DNA of 64,000 nucleotides from Tillus elongatus (Eukaryota; Arthropoda; Insecta; Coleoptera; Cleridae). Positions 44,633 to 56,770 of this stretch are shown one piece after another. The notes under the pieces are model-generated. The model made no database searches. It saw nothing but the letters and a program-made list of their open reading frames with translations, and was not told where the DNA came from. The position numbers and the translations under genes were made by a program. The stretch lies in assembly GCA_964006375.1 (NCBI GenBank), contig OZ023267.1:85359406-85423405 (forward strand), read 5' to 3'. Positions within the stretch are counted from its first letter, which is position 1; the number at the start of each line of letters is the position of its first letter.

Positions 44633-45528
44633 TTGAATTTATTAGATTTATTAATAATATTTATTTCTATATTAATTTTAGTTATTTGTGTATTGGTAGG
44701 AGTAGCTTTTTTAACTTTACTACAACGAAAGATTTTAGGTTATATTCAAATTCGTAAAGGTCCTAATAAAGTAGGATTTATAGGAATTTTACAACCATTT
44801 GGAGATGCTATTACGTTATTTACTAAAGAACAAGTATTTCCTTATTTGTCTAATTTAAATTTATATTATGTTTCTCCAATTATAAATTTGTTTTTATCTT
44901 TAATTTTATGATTAAGAATACCTTTTTTAGGATTTTTAAGGTTTAAATTTTCTTTATTGTATTTTTTAATTGTTTCAAGATTAGGAGTTTACACTATTAT
45001 AATTGCAGGTTGGTCTTCAAATTCAAATTATTCGTTATTAGGGGGTTTACGTTCAGTTGCCCAAACTATTTCTTATGAAGTTAGGTTAGCAATAATTTTA
45101 ACTTGTTTTTTGATTTTGTTATTAAATTTTAATTTTATAAAATTTTTAGTTTCAAAAATATTTATGATTATTTTTTTTTTGCCTTTATGTTTAATATGAG
45201 TTGTTTCAAGTGTGGCAGAAACTAATCGTACACCATTTGATTTTGCAGAGGGAGAATCAGAATTAGTTTCTGGTTTTAATGTGGAGTATAGAAGAGGAGG
45301 ATTTGCTTTAATTTTTATAGCAGAATATCCAAGAATTTTATTTATAAGTTTTGTTTGTGTAATGTTATTTTTAGGAGGAGATGTTTATTCTTGAATATTT
45401 TTTTTTTAATTATATTAATCTCTTTTTTATGAATTTGAGTTCGGGGTACATTGCCTCGTTATCGTTATGATAAATTAATGGGATTAGCTTGGAAAAGTTA
45501 TTTACCTATTTCTTTAAATTATTTTTAA
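44633..45528 (+). pseudogene. nd1: nd1, one-base frameshift
   Basis: NADH dehydrogenase subunit 1 from TTG 44,633. Reading TGA as Trp, the frame is continuous through [17 protein letters not shown] and [20 protein letters not shown] to the T run at 45,398-45,407. One T is missing there (896 bp in all, one short of a multiple of three). The rest continues in another frame to TAA 45,526. A sequencing error in the T run cannot be excluded for this gene alone. Confidence 0.9.
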
Positions 45529-45659
45529 TTTTATTTTGGGGTAAGTTTAATTTCTTTTACCTTAATTTTATAGTTAATTATTTTTAGTATTAATAAATAA
45601 GATAAGCTTTAAATTTTAAATTTTAAAGCTTATATTTTAGTTAATTATTTTTAGTATTA
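45529..45659. other. nd1-trnS2 spacer with hairpin and 22-bp repeat
   Basis: Unusually long (about 130 bp). It contains two copies of TAGTTAATTATTTTTAGTAT (about 45,572 and 45,639) around a palindrome ATAAGCTTTAAA...TTTAAAGCTTAT. Confidence 0.7.
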
Positions 45660-45726
45660 AGTTAATAGAAGATTAAAACTCCTATTTTATATTTTCAAAA
45701 TATACACTTATTCAAGTTCATTAACT
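45660..45726 (-). tRNA. trnS2: mt tRNA-Ser (TGA, UCN), NUMT copy
   Basis: Acceptor AGTTAAT pairs with ATTAACT. Anticodon loop TTTTGAAAA. Confidence 0.9.
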
Positions 45727-46861
45727 AATAAATTAATTTATCTCAAATTTTATATATTAAAGGGTTAATTAAAAAGTATATAAAATATATAACAGTAAGA
45801 ATTTGACCAATTAAAATGTAGGGGTCTTCTACAGGTCGGGCTCCAATTCAAGTTAGTATAATTACTATTCCTGTAAATATTCAAAATAATAATTTATTAA
45901 TAGGATAGAATTGGTTTCTTTGTATATTTTTTATATTAGTGAAACGTAGAATAATTAAAATTGCAATTGATAAAACTAAAGCAATTACTCCTCCTAATTT
46001 GTTAGGAATTGAACGTAAAATTGCATAAGCAAATAAAAAATATCATTCTGGTTGAATATGAATAGGTGCTACAAGAGGATTAGCTGGGATAAAATTATCT
46101 GGATCTCCTAAATAGTAAGGATTAATTAAAGTTAATGTAATCAGTAACGTAGTTATAAAAATAAATCCTAAAATATCTTTAAAAGAAAAATAAGGATGGA
46201 GAGGAATTTTATCTACATTTCTATTACTACCTAATGGATTGTTTGATCCTGTTTGGTGTAGGAATAATAAATGAATTATAACTATTGCTGAAATAATAAA
46301 AGGTAAAAGAAAATGAAAAGAAAAAAAAACGATTAATGTAGCATTATCTACAGCAAATCCTCCTCAAATTCATTGAACAATTATATTACCAAGAAAAGGG
46401 ATTGCTGATAATAAATTAGTAATAACTGTAGCTCCTCAAAATGATATTTGTCCTCATGGAAGTACATATCCTAGGAAAGCTGTTGCTATAGTAATAAATA
46501 GAATTATAACTCCTATTATTCATGTTAATTTTAAATTATAAGATCCATAATATATTCCTCGTCCTACATGTAAGTATAAACAAATTAAAAAAAATGAAGC
46601 TCCATTAGCATGAAGAGTTCGTATTAATCATCCATAATTTACAACACGACAAATATGAGTTACTCTATTAAAAGCTATTTCTACATTAGGACAATAATGT
46701 ATGGCTAAAAAAATTCCAGTTAAAATTTGGATTATTAAGCAAAGACCTAATAAGGATCCAAAATTTCATAATAAAGAAATATTTGAAGGTGTAGGTAAAT
46801 CAATTAAAGCGTTATTAACAATTTTTATTATAGGAGATATTTTTCGAAAAGGGGTTTTCAT
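45725..46861 (-). pseudogene. cob: cob (cytochrome b), apparently full-length in the NUMT
   Basis: 1,137 bp (a multiple of three) from ATG 46,861 to TAG 45,725. It starts KTPFRKMSPMMKIVNNALID and shows [13 protein letters not shown] and [13 protein letters not shown]. In the part translated no stop was found under the mitochondrial code. It cannot be expressed from the nucleus, because TGA codes for Trp throughout. Confidence 0.88.
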
Positions 46862-47364
46862 TAGTTTATTTGACGTAATGGTCCAAGATTTAAATTAGAA
46901 ATTTTAACTACAGCAATTAAAGTAATTAAAAGATAAATAATAGTAGTAATTGAAATTATTAAATTAGGTATTCTAATAAATTTATTTATTATAATATTAA
47001 AATTATGCTTATAGTGTATTATATTAATATCAATCTTAATTATAAAAGTGTTAGGTAAAAAATTATCTATAATAATTGATTTTAATATTAATATAATAGA
47101 AGACTAATAAAAAATTATTAGATTATTAGAAAATTTAAATTTTTCATTAGAGGCAATTCTAGTTATGTAAATAAAAAGAATTAATATACCTCCAATTATA
47201 ATTAAAAATAGAATGTAAGAAACTCAGAAATTGTAAGTAATTATATTAATAATTAAATAGATTAGAATAGTTTGTGAAAGAAGAATAAATCCTAATGATA
47301 TAGGGTGTATTAATGAAGTTACACTTAATGAAATAAAAATTGAAGAAATTATTAAAATTTTAAT
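46861..47364 (-). pseudogene. nd6: nd6, internal stop
   Basis: NADH dehydrogenase subunit 6 from ATT 47,364 to TAA overlapping the cob start. An in-frame TAG lies at 47,104-47,106 (codon 87). The frame is otherwise kept, ending KISNLNLGPLRQMN. The hydrophobic middle part is aberrant around the stop. Confidence 0.85.
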
Positions 47365-47365
47365 A

Positions 47366-47428
47366 CAGAAAACAGTTTAATTAAAATATTAATTTTGGAG
47401 ATTAATGATAAGAAATTTCTTTTTTCTG
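47366..47428 (+). tRNA. trnP: mt tRNA-Pro (TGG), NUMT copy
   Basis: Acceptor CAGAAAA pairs with TTTTCTG. Anticodon loop TTTTGGAG. Confidence 0.9.
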
Positions 47429-47430
47429 AA

Positions 47431-47493
47431 GTTTTAAAAGGTAAATTTATTTTTGGTTTACAAGACCAATATTTTGAATTAAATTATTAAAAC
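47431..47493 (-). tRNA. trnT: mt tRNA-Thr (TGT), NUMT copy
   Basis: Acceptor GTTTTAA pairs with TTAAAAC. Anticodon loop CTTGTAAA. Confidence 0.9.
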
Positions 47494-47494
47494 A

Positions 47495-47779
47495 ATGGAA
47501 ATTTATTATTTATTTATTATATTATTTATTTTAGGTTTAGTAAGTTTTAGAATAAAGCGAAAGCATTTATTATTAATATTATTAAGTTTAGAATTTTTAG
47601 TTTTAGCTTTATTTTTAGGATTATTTATAAATTTTGTTTTATATGAATATGAAAATTATTTTTCTTTAATTTTTATTAGATTTAGAGTTCGTGAAGGGGC
47701 TTTAGGACTATCTTTATTAGTTTTTATAATTCGAACTCATGGTAATGATTATTTTCAAACTTTTAGAATTTTATGATAA
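47495..47779 (+). pseudogene. nd4L: nd4L, frame intact
   Basis: From ATG 47,495 to TAA 47,777-47,779, reading TGA 47,774 as Trp. It overlaps nd4 by the usual ATGATAA. The [18 protein letters not shown] core is present. No lesion was seen, but it is a NUMT copy. Confidence 0.88.
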
Positions 47780-49072
47780 GAATTTATTAATATTGATTCC
47801 TTTAAGATTTTTAAGATATTGATAGTAAATTTTTATTTTATTATAATTTTGTTTATTTCATTTTATTTAATTAGGCAAAATTTTATATTTATTAATATTT
47901 CTTATATTTTTGGTTTAGATTTATTATCTTTTATAGTTTTACTAAGATTTTGAATTTGTATATTAATAATTTTGGCTAGTAAAAAATTATATGAAAAATC
48001 AAATAATTGGCAATATTTTATATTATTAAATGTAACAATAATATTAATTTTAATAGTAATTTTTAGTTCAATAAATTTAATAGTTTTTTATTTATTTTTT
48101 GAATTTAGTTTAATTCCTGTATTATTAATAATTATAGGATGGGGATATCAGCCTGAACGAATTCAAGCTGGTTCGGATCTATTATTTTATACTTTGTTTG
48201 CTTCCTTATCAATAATGATTTTAATTTTTTATTATTATAATAAATTTTATAGGTTAGATTATTTTTTTATAAAATTTTATATGTTGGATAGTATTTTATT
48301 ATACTTATTTATAAATTTTGTTTATTTTTATTAAGATACCTATATATTTAGTTCATTTATGATTACCTAAAGCTCATGTAGAAGCTCCTATTGCAGGTTC
48401 AATAATTTTAGCTGTAATTATATTAAAATTAGGGGGATATGGACTAATTCGTTTAATATTTTATTTAAAAAAATTAATTTAAAAATTAATATTTATATTA
48501 TTATAATTTCTTTAATTGGAGGTTTATTTATTTCTTTAATTTGTATAAATCAAAGAGATTTAAAGTCTTTAATTGCTTATTCTTCTGTAGCTCATATAGG
48601 ATTAGTAATATCAAGTATTTTAACAATAAATTATTGAGGAGTATGTGGATCTTTAATTATAATAATTGCTCACGGTTTATGTTCATCAGGATTATTTTGT
48701 CTTTCTAATATTTCTTATGAACGATTAAATTCTCGAAGAATTTATTTAAATAAAGGTTTATTAAATATTATTCCTAGATTATCTTTATGATGATTTTTAC
48801 TTTGTTCATCAAATATAGCTGCTCCACCTTCTTTAAATTTATTAGGTGAAATTATATTAATTAATAGATTAGTATCTTGAAGATGATTAACAATAGTATT
48901 TTTATCGTTAATATCATTTTTTAGAGCAGTATATTCTTTATATCTATATTCATATACTCAGCATGGAAAATTTTATTCTGGTGTTTATAGAAATATAATA
49001 AATTATTATTTTTACATTGAGTTCCTTTAAATATTTTAATTTTAAAGGGGGAAACAATATTTATAATATTTT
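47773..49072 (+). pseudogene. nd4: nd4, frameshifts and an internal deletion
   Basis: NADH dehydrogenase subunit 4. Stops appear within the first 20 codons (near 47,790 and 47,823). A long stretch is then open (LLSFWICMLMILASKKLYEK, then GWGYQPERIQAGSD) until about 48,332. There roughly 25 bp before the [19 protein letters not shown] segment appear to be missing, with a frame change. A further stop lies near 48,480. The later part ([12 protein letters not shown] and on) is recognisable. Confidence 0.88.
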
Positions 49073-49134
49073 ATTTAAATAGTTTAATAAAAATATTAGA
49101 GTGTGGATCTAAAGATATAAATATTATTTTAAAT
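49073..49134 (+). tRNA. trnH: mt tRNA-His (GTG), NUMT copy
   Basis: Acceptor ATTTAAA pairs with TTTAAAT. The anticodon arm contains AGTGTGGATCT. Confidence 0.85.
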
Positions 49135-49148
49135 AATAATTTGTTTAA

Positions 49149-50848
49149 TTTACTTTGTTAGTTTTTTTAATTTTAAGAATAAGATTTTTTATTATAAGAA
49201 TTTATTTTTTAATTATAGATTTAACTGTAATATTAGAATATAGGCTTTTTAGATTAAATAGAAATATAGTAATTATAACTTTATTATTAGATTGAATATC
49301 TTTAGTATTTATAAGATTTGTATTATTTATTTCTTCTATAGTAATTTATTATAGAATAGATTATATACAAGGCGATTTAAATTTAAGACGATTTATTTTA
49401 ATAGTAGTTTTATTTGTGGTTTCTATAATATTATTAATTATTTCTCCTAATTTAATTAGAATTTTATTAGGATGGGATGGGTTAGGCTTAGTTTCTTATT
49501 GTTTAGTAATTTATTATCAAAATTTAAAATCTTTTAGAGCTGGGATATTAACAGCATTATCTAATCGTGTTGGGGATGTAGCTTTATTAATATCAATTGC
49601 TTGAGTATTAAATTATGGAAGTTGAAATTATATTTTTTATTTAGAAGTAGCAAAAAATGATAAAATCATACAGTTAATTTCTTTAATAGTAGTTTTAGCA
49701 GCTATAACTAAAAGTGCACAAATTCCTTTTTCTTCATGGTTTCCTGCAGCTATAGCAGCTCCAACTCCTGTATCTTCATTAGTTGATTCTTCGACTTTAG
49801 TGACTGCAGGAGTTTATTTACTTATTCGGTTTAATTATTCATTAAATAGAAGTATTATATTATTTTTAGTGTTTATTTCAAGATTAACAATATTTATATC
49901 AGGTTTAGGGGCTAATTTTGAGTTTGATCTGAAAAAAATTATTGCTTTATCAACTTTAAGTCAGCTAGGTTTAATATTAAGAGTTTTAAGATTAGGGAGT
50001 TTTGAATTAGCTTTTTTTCATTTATTAATTCATGCTCTTTTTAAGGCTTTATTATTTATATGTGCTGGAAATATTATTCATAATTTTAGTAATTGTCAGG
50101 ATATTCGTTATATAGGAAATTTAATTAATATTATACCTGTAATACTTTATACTTTTTTAAATATTAGAAATTTATCATTATGTGGGGTACCTTTTTTATC
50201 AGGATTTTATTCTAAGGATTTAATTGTAGAAGTTATATCAATAGGTTATTTAAATTTATATATTTATATAATTTTTTTGTTTCAATTGGATTAACAGTAA
50301 TATATAGATTTCGTTTAACTTATTATTTAATAATAGGAAGAAGAAATAGATTAACTTTAACTTCAATTTTAGAAGGTAGATAAGTTATATTAAAGGGTAT
50401 AATAGGTTTAATTTTATTTGTAGTATTTAGTGGAAGTATAATAATATGATTAATATTTTCTTCTATATATTTTATTTGTTTAAGAAAATTAATAAAATTA
50501 ATAACATTTATTTTTATTATATCTGGAATTTGAATAGGATTAGAAGTTTCAAAATTTTCTTTAAGCTATTCTTTAAAATCAAAAAAATTTAAAAAATGAA
50601 GATTTTGTTTTCTTTAATATGAAATATACCAGTAATTTCAACTTTATTAATTAATACAGTTCCATTATTAGTTTCTAAAAGATATATTAAATATATTGAT
50701 CAAGGTTGATCTGAATTTTACAGGTCTCAAAATTTATTTATAAAAATTAAAAAATATTCTCAATTTACTCAAATTTTATTTGATAATAATTTAAAGATTT
50801 ATTTTTTAATAATAGTATTATGGATAATTTTTTTATTAATAATATGAT
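49149..50848 (+). pseudogene. nd5: nd5, several frameshifts
   Basis: NADH dehydrogenase subunit 5. The frame opens at 49,149 and stays open (TGA as Trp) through GWDGLGLVSYCLVIYYQN, AAPTPVSSLVDSSTLVTAGVYLL and KALLFICAGNIIH. A missing T near 50,275 shifts it. Further breaks lie near 50,351, 50,380 and 50,600. The end abuts trnF. Confidence 0.9.
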
Positions 50849-50912
50849 ATTTAAGTAGCTTATAGTTAGAGCTTAATATTGAAGATATTACGGAAATATT
50901 TTATTCTTAAAT
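50849..50912 (+). tRNA. trnF: mt tRNA-Phe (GAA), NUMT copy
   Basis: Acceptor ATTTAAG pairs with CTTAAAT. Anticodon loop ATTGAAGA. Confidence 0.9.
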
Positions 50913-50972
50913 ATTTATAAATTAATAATTATTTTTACATTGAAAATGTAATGTTTTTTAAACTATATAAAT
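50913..50972 (-). tRNA. trnE: mt tRNA-Glu (TTC), NUMT copy
   Basis: Acceptor ATTTATA pairs with TATAAAT. Anticodon loop TTTTCAAT. Confidence 0.9.
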
Positions 50973-50973
50973 A

Positions 50974-51039
50974 GAAATATAAACAGAATTTTACTGCAAA
51001 AAAATTAAGTTAGAAGCTTATTTTTGAATAACACATTTC
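50974..51039 (-). tRNA. trnS1: mt tRNA-Ser (GCT, AGN), NUMT copy
   Basis: Acceptor GAAATGT pairs with ATATTTC. The anticodon is in AAGCTTCTAACTT. Unpaired D-arm region, typical of this tRNA. Confidence 0.82.
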
Positions 51040-51040
51040 T

Positions 51041-51104
51041 TTAATGGGAATTTAATTCATTGATATTATTAACAGTGATATACCTCAGTTTTGGTTTCAA
51101 TTAA
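51041..51104 (-). tRNA. trnN: mt tRNA-Asn (GTT), NUMT copy
   Basis: Acceptor TTAATTG against CCATTAA with one mismatch. Anticodon loop CTGTTAAT. Confidence 0.85.
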
Positions 51105-51105
51105 T

Positions 51106-51167
51106 AATAAGGATAATTAAATATCAAATTTTTAGGTCGAAACTAAAAGCAAGCTTTGCTTCTTATT
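51106..51167 (-). tRNA. trnR: mt tRNA-Arg (TCG), NUMT copy
   Basis: Acceptor AATAAGA against CCTTATT. Anticodon loop TTTCGACC. Confidence 0.8.
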
Positions 51168-51168
51168 A

Positions 51169-51234
51169 AAGATAAATTGATATCAATAATTTTTAAATGC
51201 AACTTAAATGTTATAAGAATTTAACTATTATCCT
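51169..51234 (-). tRNA. trnA: mt tRNA-Ala (TGC), NUMT copy
   Basis: Acceptor AGGATAA pairs with TTATCTT (one G-T). Anticodon loop GTTGCATT. Confidence 0.87.
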
Positions 51235-51557
51235 AATATTCATGATAAAGTCCAAGAAGAAGAATTATGATTAGAAAAATAGTAATAGTTGAATAAAGAT
51301 TTATTATTGAAAATTTTAAAGTTAAAATTAAAGGGAAGATTAAAGTAATTTCTACATCAAAAATTAAAGATTATCGCGATTAAGAAAAAGTGTAATGAGA
51401 ATGGATTACGAGCAGATGATTTAGGGTCAAATCCGCATTCAAATGGAGAATTTTTTTCCCGGTCAGAAAAAGATTTTTTTGAGATAATTGAAGCCAGTGT
51501 TATTAAAATTACAGTGATACTAAAAATAATTAACATAATAAAAAATATTAATTTAAT
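51233..51557 (-). pseudogene. nd3: nd3, shortened and frameshifted
   Basis: Reads [26 protein letters not shown], then a frame change at the T-poor site near 51,366, then STITMFLMMILLLGLYHE. At 325 bp it is about 27 bp shorter than usual, and the conserved tail after YHE is lost. Confidence 0.87.
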
Positions 51558-51558
51558 T

Positions 51559-51620
51559 ATTTATACTAGATTATAGATCTTTTAATTGGAAGTTAAAAAT
51601 AATAGTTATACTATATAAAT
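51559..51620 (-). tRNA. trnG: mt tRNA-Gly (TCC), NUMT copy
   Basis: Acceptor ATTTATA pairs with TATAAAT. Anticodon loop CTTCCAAT. Confidence 0.88.
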
Positions 51621-52393
51621 ATCTACATCATCAGTAAATTGAAATATAAAGGAATAATCATACTACATCTACAAAGTGTCAGTATCAAGCTGCTGCTTCA
51701 AATCCGAAATGATGAGAGTTAGAATAGTGATTAAAATAATGACGAATTAAACAGATTAATAAAAATGATGAGCCAATAATAACATGAAGACCGTGGAATC
51801 CTGTAGCTATAAAAAATGAAGATCCATAAATAGCATCTGAAATAGAGAAAGAAGCTTCATAATATTCATAAGCTTGAAGTATAGAAAAGTAAATTCCTAA
51901 AATTACTGTTAGTAACAGTCCTTGTAGTGCTTGGTTATAATTATTTTCAATTAAAGAATGATGAGCTCAAGTTACAAGTAAGAAGAATTAGAGTATTGAG
52001 TAAAGGAATTTGAATTGGATTAAAAGGTGAAATTCCTATGGGAGGTCATGTTACTCCAATTTCTATAGTAGGAGATAATCTTCTGTGAAAAAATCCTCAA
52101 AAAAATGAAATAAAAAAGAAAACTTCTGAAGTAATAAATAATATTATTCCTCATCGTAATCCTAGTGTAACTTTAAAGGTATGAAGTCCTTGAAAAGTTC
52201 CTTCTCGAACAATATCACGTCATCATTGATATATAATTAAAATTATAATAAAAAATCCTATTAATAAAAGAGAATTATCAAATTGATGGAATCATTTAAT
52301 TAATCCTATTACTACGGTTATTGCACTAAAAGCTCCTAGTAAAGGTCAAGGTCTATAATCTACTAAATGAAAAGGGTTATTTTTATTTGTCAT
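51621..52393 (-). pseudogene. cox3: cox3, internal deletion
   Basis: Cytochrome c oxidase subunit III from ATG 52,393. [20 protein letters not shown] and the AAAWYWHFVDV region are present. Near 51,976 about 11-12 bases are missing where insects have TSGVTVTWAHH (ACTT runs straight into GTAACTTGAGCTC), which shifts the frame. This cannot be a homopolymer error. The start overlaps the atp6 end. Confidence 0.88.
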
Positions 52394-53060
52394 AAATAAC
52401 TTCTCTAGAATATAGAGTACTTAAAACTGCAAATACATAAGATTGAATTATAGCTACTGCAGATTCTAAAATTAATAATAGAATTTGAGTAATAATTAAT
52501 AAATTAATTATTCATAATGATAAAAGTGTTCCTGTGTTACCTAATAATGTTATTAGTAAGTGTCCAGCAATTATATTAGCTGATAATCGAATAGCTAGAG
52601 TTCCTGGGTGAATTAAGTTTCTAATAGTTTCAATACAAACTATAAATGGTATAAGGATTGGAGGAGTACCTTGAGGTACTAAATGGGCAAATATATGAAT
52701 TGTATTATTAAATCAACCAAAGATTATAAAACTAAGTCATAAAGGAAGGGCTAATCTTAAAGTTAAGACTATATGACTTGTTCTAGTAAAAATATAAGAA
52801 AATAACCCTAAGAAGTTATTTATTATAATAAAAGATAATAATCTAATAAAAATTAGAGTACTTCCATAATTTTTTCCTATTAAAATTTTAAATTCATTAT
52901 GAAGAATAAAAATTATTTTATTTCATAAAAATCTTAATCGAGAAGGAATTAATCAGAATAAAGAAGGAATAATAAAAATTCAAATTAAAGATCTTGATCA
53001 GTTTATTTTTAAATTTAAAGTTGTAGAAGGATCAAATGAAGAAAATAAGTTTATTATCAT
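52383..53060 (-). pseudogene. atp6: atp6, frame length intact
   Basis: 678 bp, 226 codons with stop, from ATG 53,058-53,060 to TAA 52,383, the usual length. The N-terminal NLFSSFDPS and the C-terminal LYSSEV segments were recognised. No lesion was seen. Confidence 0.85.
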
Positions 53061-53207
53061 TTTCAAGTTTTATTTTTATTTTTAAGTTTCAAATTTTTGT
53101 AAAGAAATAATATTTAATAAAAAAATAAATATTAGAGTTTAAGATTATAAAGATAAATGTAAAATAAAAAATAAAATAATTCAATTTATTGGGGATATTT
53201 GAGGGAT
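53054..53207 (-). pseudogene. atp8: atp8, internal stops
   Basis: Starts IPQMSPMNWIILFFIL, then meets TAA codons near 53,147 and 53,141. It overlaps atp6 by ATGATAA. Confidence 0.8.
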
Positions 53208-53208
53208 A

Positions 53209-53272
53209 AAAAATTAGTTTTTACTTATTTTAGCTTGACAAGCTAATGTTATAATATTTTAACTAAATTTTT
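53209..53272 (-). tRNA. trnD: mt tRNA-Asp (GTC), NUMT copy
   Basis: Acceptor AAAAATT pairs with AATTTTT. Anticodon loop CTTGTCAAG. Confidence 0.88.
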
Positions 53273-53342
53273 CATTAGAAATGGGCGTTAATTTATTATT
53301 AGATGGTTTAAGAGACCAATTCTTACTTTAACATATCTAATG
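53273..53342 (-). tRNA. trnK: mt tRNA-Lys (CTT), NUMT copy
   Basis: Acceptor CATTAGA pairs with TCTAATG. Anticodon loop TCTCTTAAA. Confidence 0.9.
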
Positions 53343-54013
53343 ATAATTTAATTATTTTATTAATTCATTTAAGAAAAAAATTAGGAGAAATTCTTTCTAA
53401 AACAATAGGTATAATTGGCTCCAAAAATTTCTGAGCATTGGCCATAAAATAATCCTGCTCGTTTAGAAGTGAATCCGATTTGATTTAAACGTCCAGGAGT
53501 AGCATCAATTTTAACTCCTTATTCTAGGAATTGTTCATGAATGAATAACATCAGCTGATGAAATTAACATACGAATTTGAGATTCAAAAGGAATAATAAT
53601 ACGATTATCTACATCAAGAAGACGGAAATTTCATAAGTTTATTTCATTTAATGGAATTATATATGAATCAAATTCAATATCAAGAAAATCTGAATATTCA
53701 TAAGATCAGTATCATCGATGACCTATAGTTTTAATAGAGATTGAAGGGTTATTTACTTCATCAAGAATATAAATTAATTTTAAGGCAAAAAAATTAATGT
53801 AATAGCAGGAAGTACTGTTCAGATTAATTCAATTATTTAACCTTCAAGTAAATAACGGTTAATATTTTTATTAATAAATAAACCTAATATTAATTGTCTA
53901 ATTAAAATTGTAATAATTAATAAAACTAATAAAGTATGGTCATGAAAAAAAGAAAGTTGTTCTATCAAAGGTGATCTTCTATCTTGAAGAAGTAACGTTT
54001 TTCATGTTACTAT
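53343..54013 (-). pseudogene. cox2: cox2, nonsense codon
   Basis: Reads [20 protein letters not shown], then at 53,837-53,839 a TAA stands where the conserved Gln of the EGQxIELIWT segment is expected, with the frame continuing IELIWTVLPAIT. Further disturbance is visible near 53,505-53,530 and 53,785-53,795. Confidence 0.9.
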
Positions 54014-54015
54014 GT

Positions 54016-54075
54016 TCTAAAAAAAGTTTAAACTTTATATATGGGGTTTAAATCCATTGCACTATTCTGCCATAT

Positions 54076-54079
<4 letters not shown>
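54016..54079 (-). tRNA. trnL2: mt tRNA-Leu (TAA, UUR), NUMT copy
   Basis: Acceptor TCTAATA against TTTTAGA. Anticodon loop ATTTAAACC. Confidence 0.88.
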
Positions 54080-55461
<1,382 letters not shown>

Positions 55462-55468
<7 letters not shown>

Positions 55469-56770
55469 TTAGTTGGTATATTCAATGATTTCTCATTAGG
55501 TGAACTCGTTTTTCTTCCTAGACATTTACTGAAATTAATTGCCGCAGGGTTCCAAGGAAACAGCCCGCATGCCCGAAAACCATTAATAATTGTTTGGGGA
55601 TTGACATAGTTATCCATCACATCGTGGAGTAGTGGTGCAAAATTTGCTTTGGTAAATTGTAAATTAGGATGGCACATTCGCTACTCTAACATACCTTTTA
55701 GCCAACACGTTTTGAGTGGCTTGAAGGCAGACATATCAGCCGGTTGTAAAATGCGTGTTGCATTTGGATACAAACAAATTAAAACAATTTCTAATTTAGA
55801 GCAGAGCTCACTCAATTCATAAGTGAGATGAGTACTGTGTCCATCCACAAACAGAATAACCGGCTTCAAGATATTATTTTTTATTAGGAAAGGATGAAAA
55901 ATATTTTTTATATAATCGGAAAATATTTCGGATTTCATCCATCCATTGTCCGAGTACCCAATTCCCCATTCTTCAGGTACTGTATCAGTGATGTCTTTTG
56001 GCACCCCTTTTTTATACGGGTATATAATCATAGGAGGGGTTACGCTTCCATTCGCTCCAAAGGTAAACATGACAGTCAGTGAAGCTTTCGCAGTACCTTG
56101 GTCTACCTCGTAAACGTTCTTTGCTCCTTTAGGCGCAAGCACTTTCTTATTTTTCGGACATAATAAGAAGTTGGTTTCGTCCCCGTTAAAAATGCGCAAG
56201 GGATCCTTTAAAATTTCACCCAAATTTTCTTCTGCCAAATATTCTTCTATGAATGAAAACCATTTTTTTTAATGTCTCCTTCGCTAACTGGTGCACTTGC
56301 TGCTGTTCACTTGTGCGCACCGAAATATTCGAATGTCGACGCAAGAATGCTTTATACCATCCCTTACCAGGCATCCCATCCTTGAAAGGGGTTTTGCGTC
56401 CACTTTTTAATATTAATTCTTGTACGGAAGCTTTGATGTCATCGATTATTCTTGGACAGCCTTTTCTATGGCATTCTATGATCCATCTGTTTCATATAAG
56501 GAACAATGAATTAGATCTACATTCAGTCAAAACTAATATAATGCAAACTTACTTCTCTTCTTCGGAAGTGAGGAAGGTTTGAGGACCATATCCAGGGGAT
56601 ATAAATTTGTTGCTCAAACGGAACTGAATTGTTGACCTGGGTATGCCAAATTGTTTTGAAGCCGACTTTTTTGACATTCCGTTTCTTACAGCTTCGACAC
56701 CTTCACTGATTTTTTCTTCTCTCTCAGTATTCCTGTAATCACGTAACTTAAATACCTAGGTATAGTCAGT
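55462..56770 (-). pseudogene. pogo/jerky-type DDE transposase with an intron, broken
   Basis: The minus-strand N-terminus has a psq-type helix-turn-helix (NGMSKKSASKQFGIPRSTIQ, about 56,680). A GTAAGT...CAG intron (about 56,485-56,550), a CENP-B-like binding region, and a DDE domain with FNGDETNF, FVDGHSTH and QPADMSAFK follow. One extra A in an A run near 56,270 shifts the frame, and a TAG at about 55,678-55,680 replaces an expected Trp. The C-terminal part (55,677-55,470) runs straight into the NUMT, so its true end may be missing. Confidence 0.8.
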
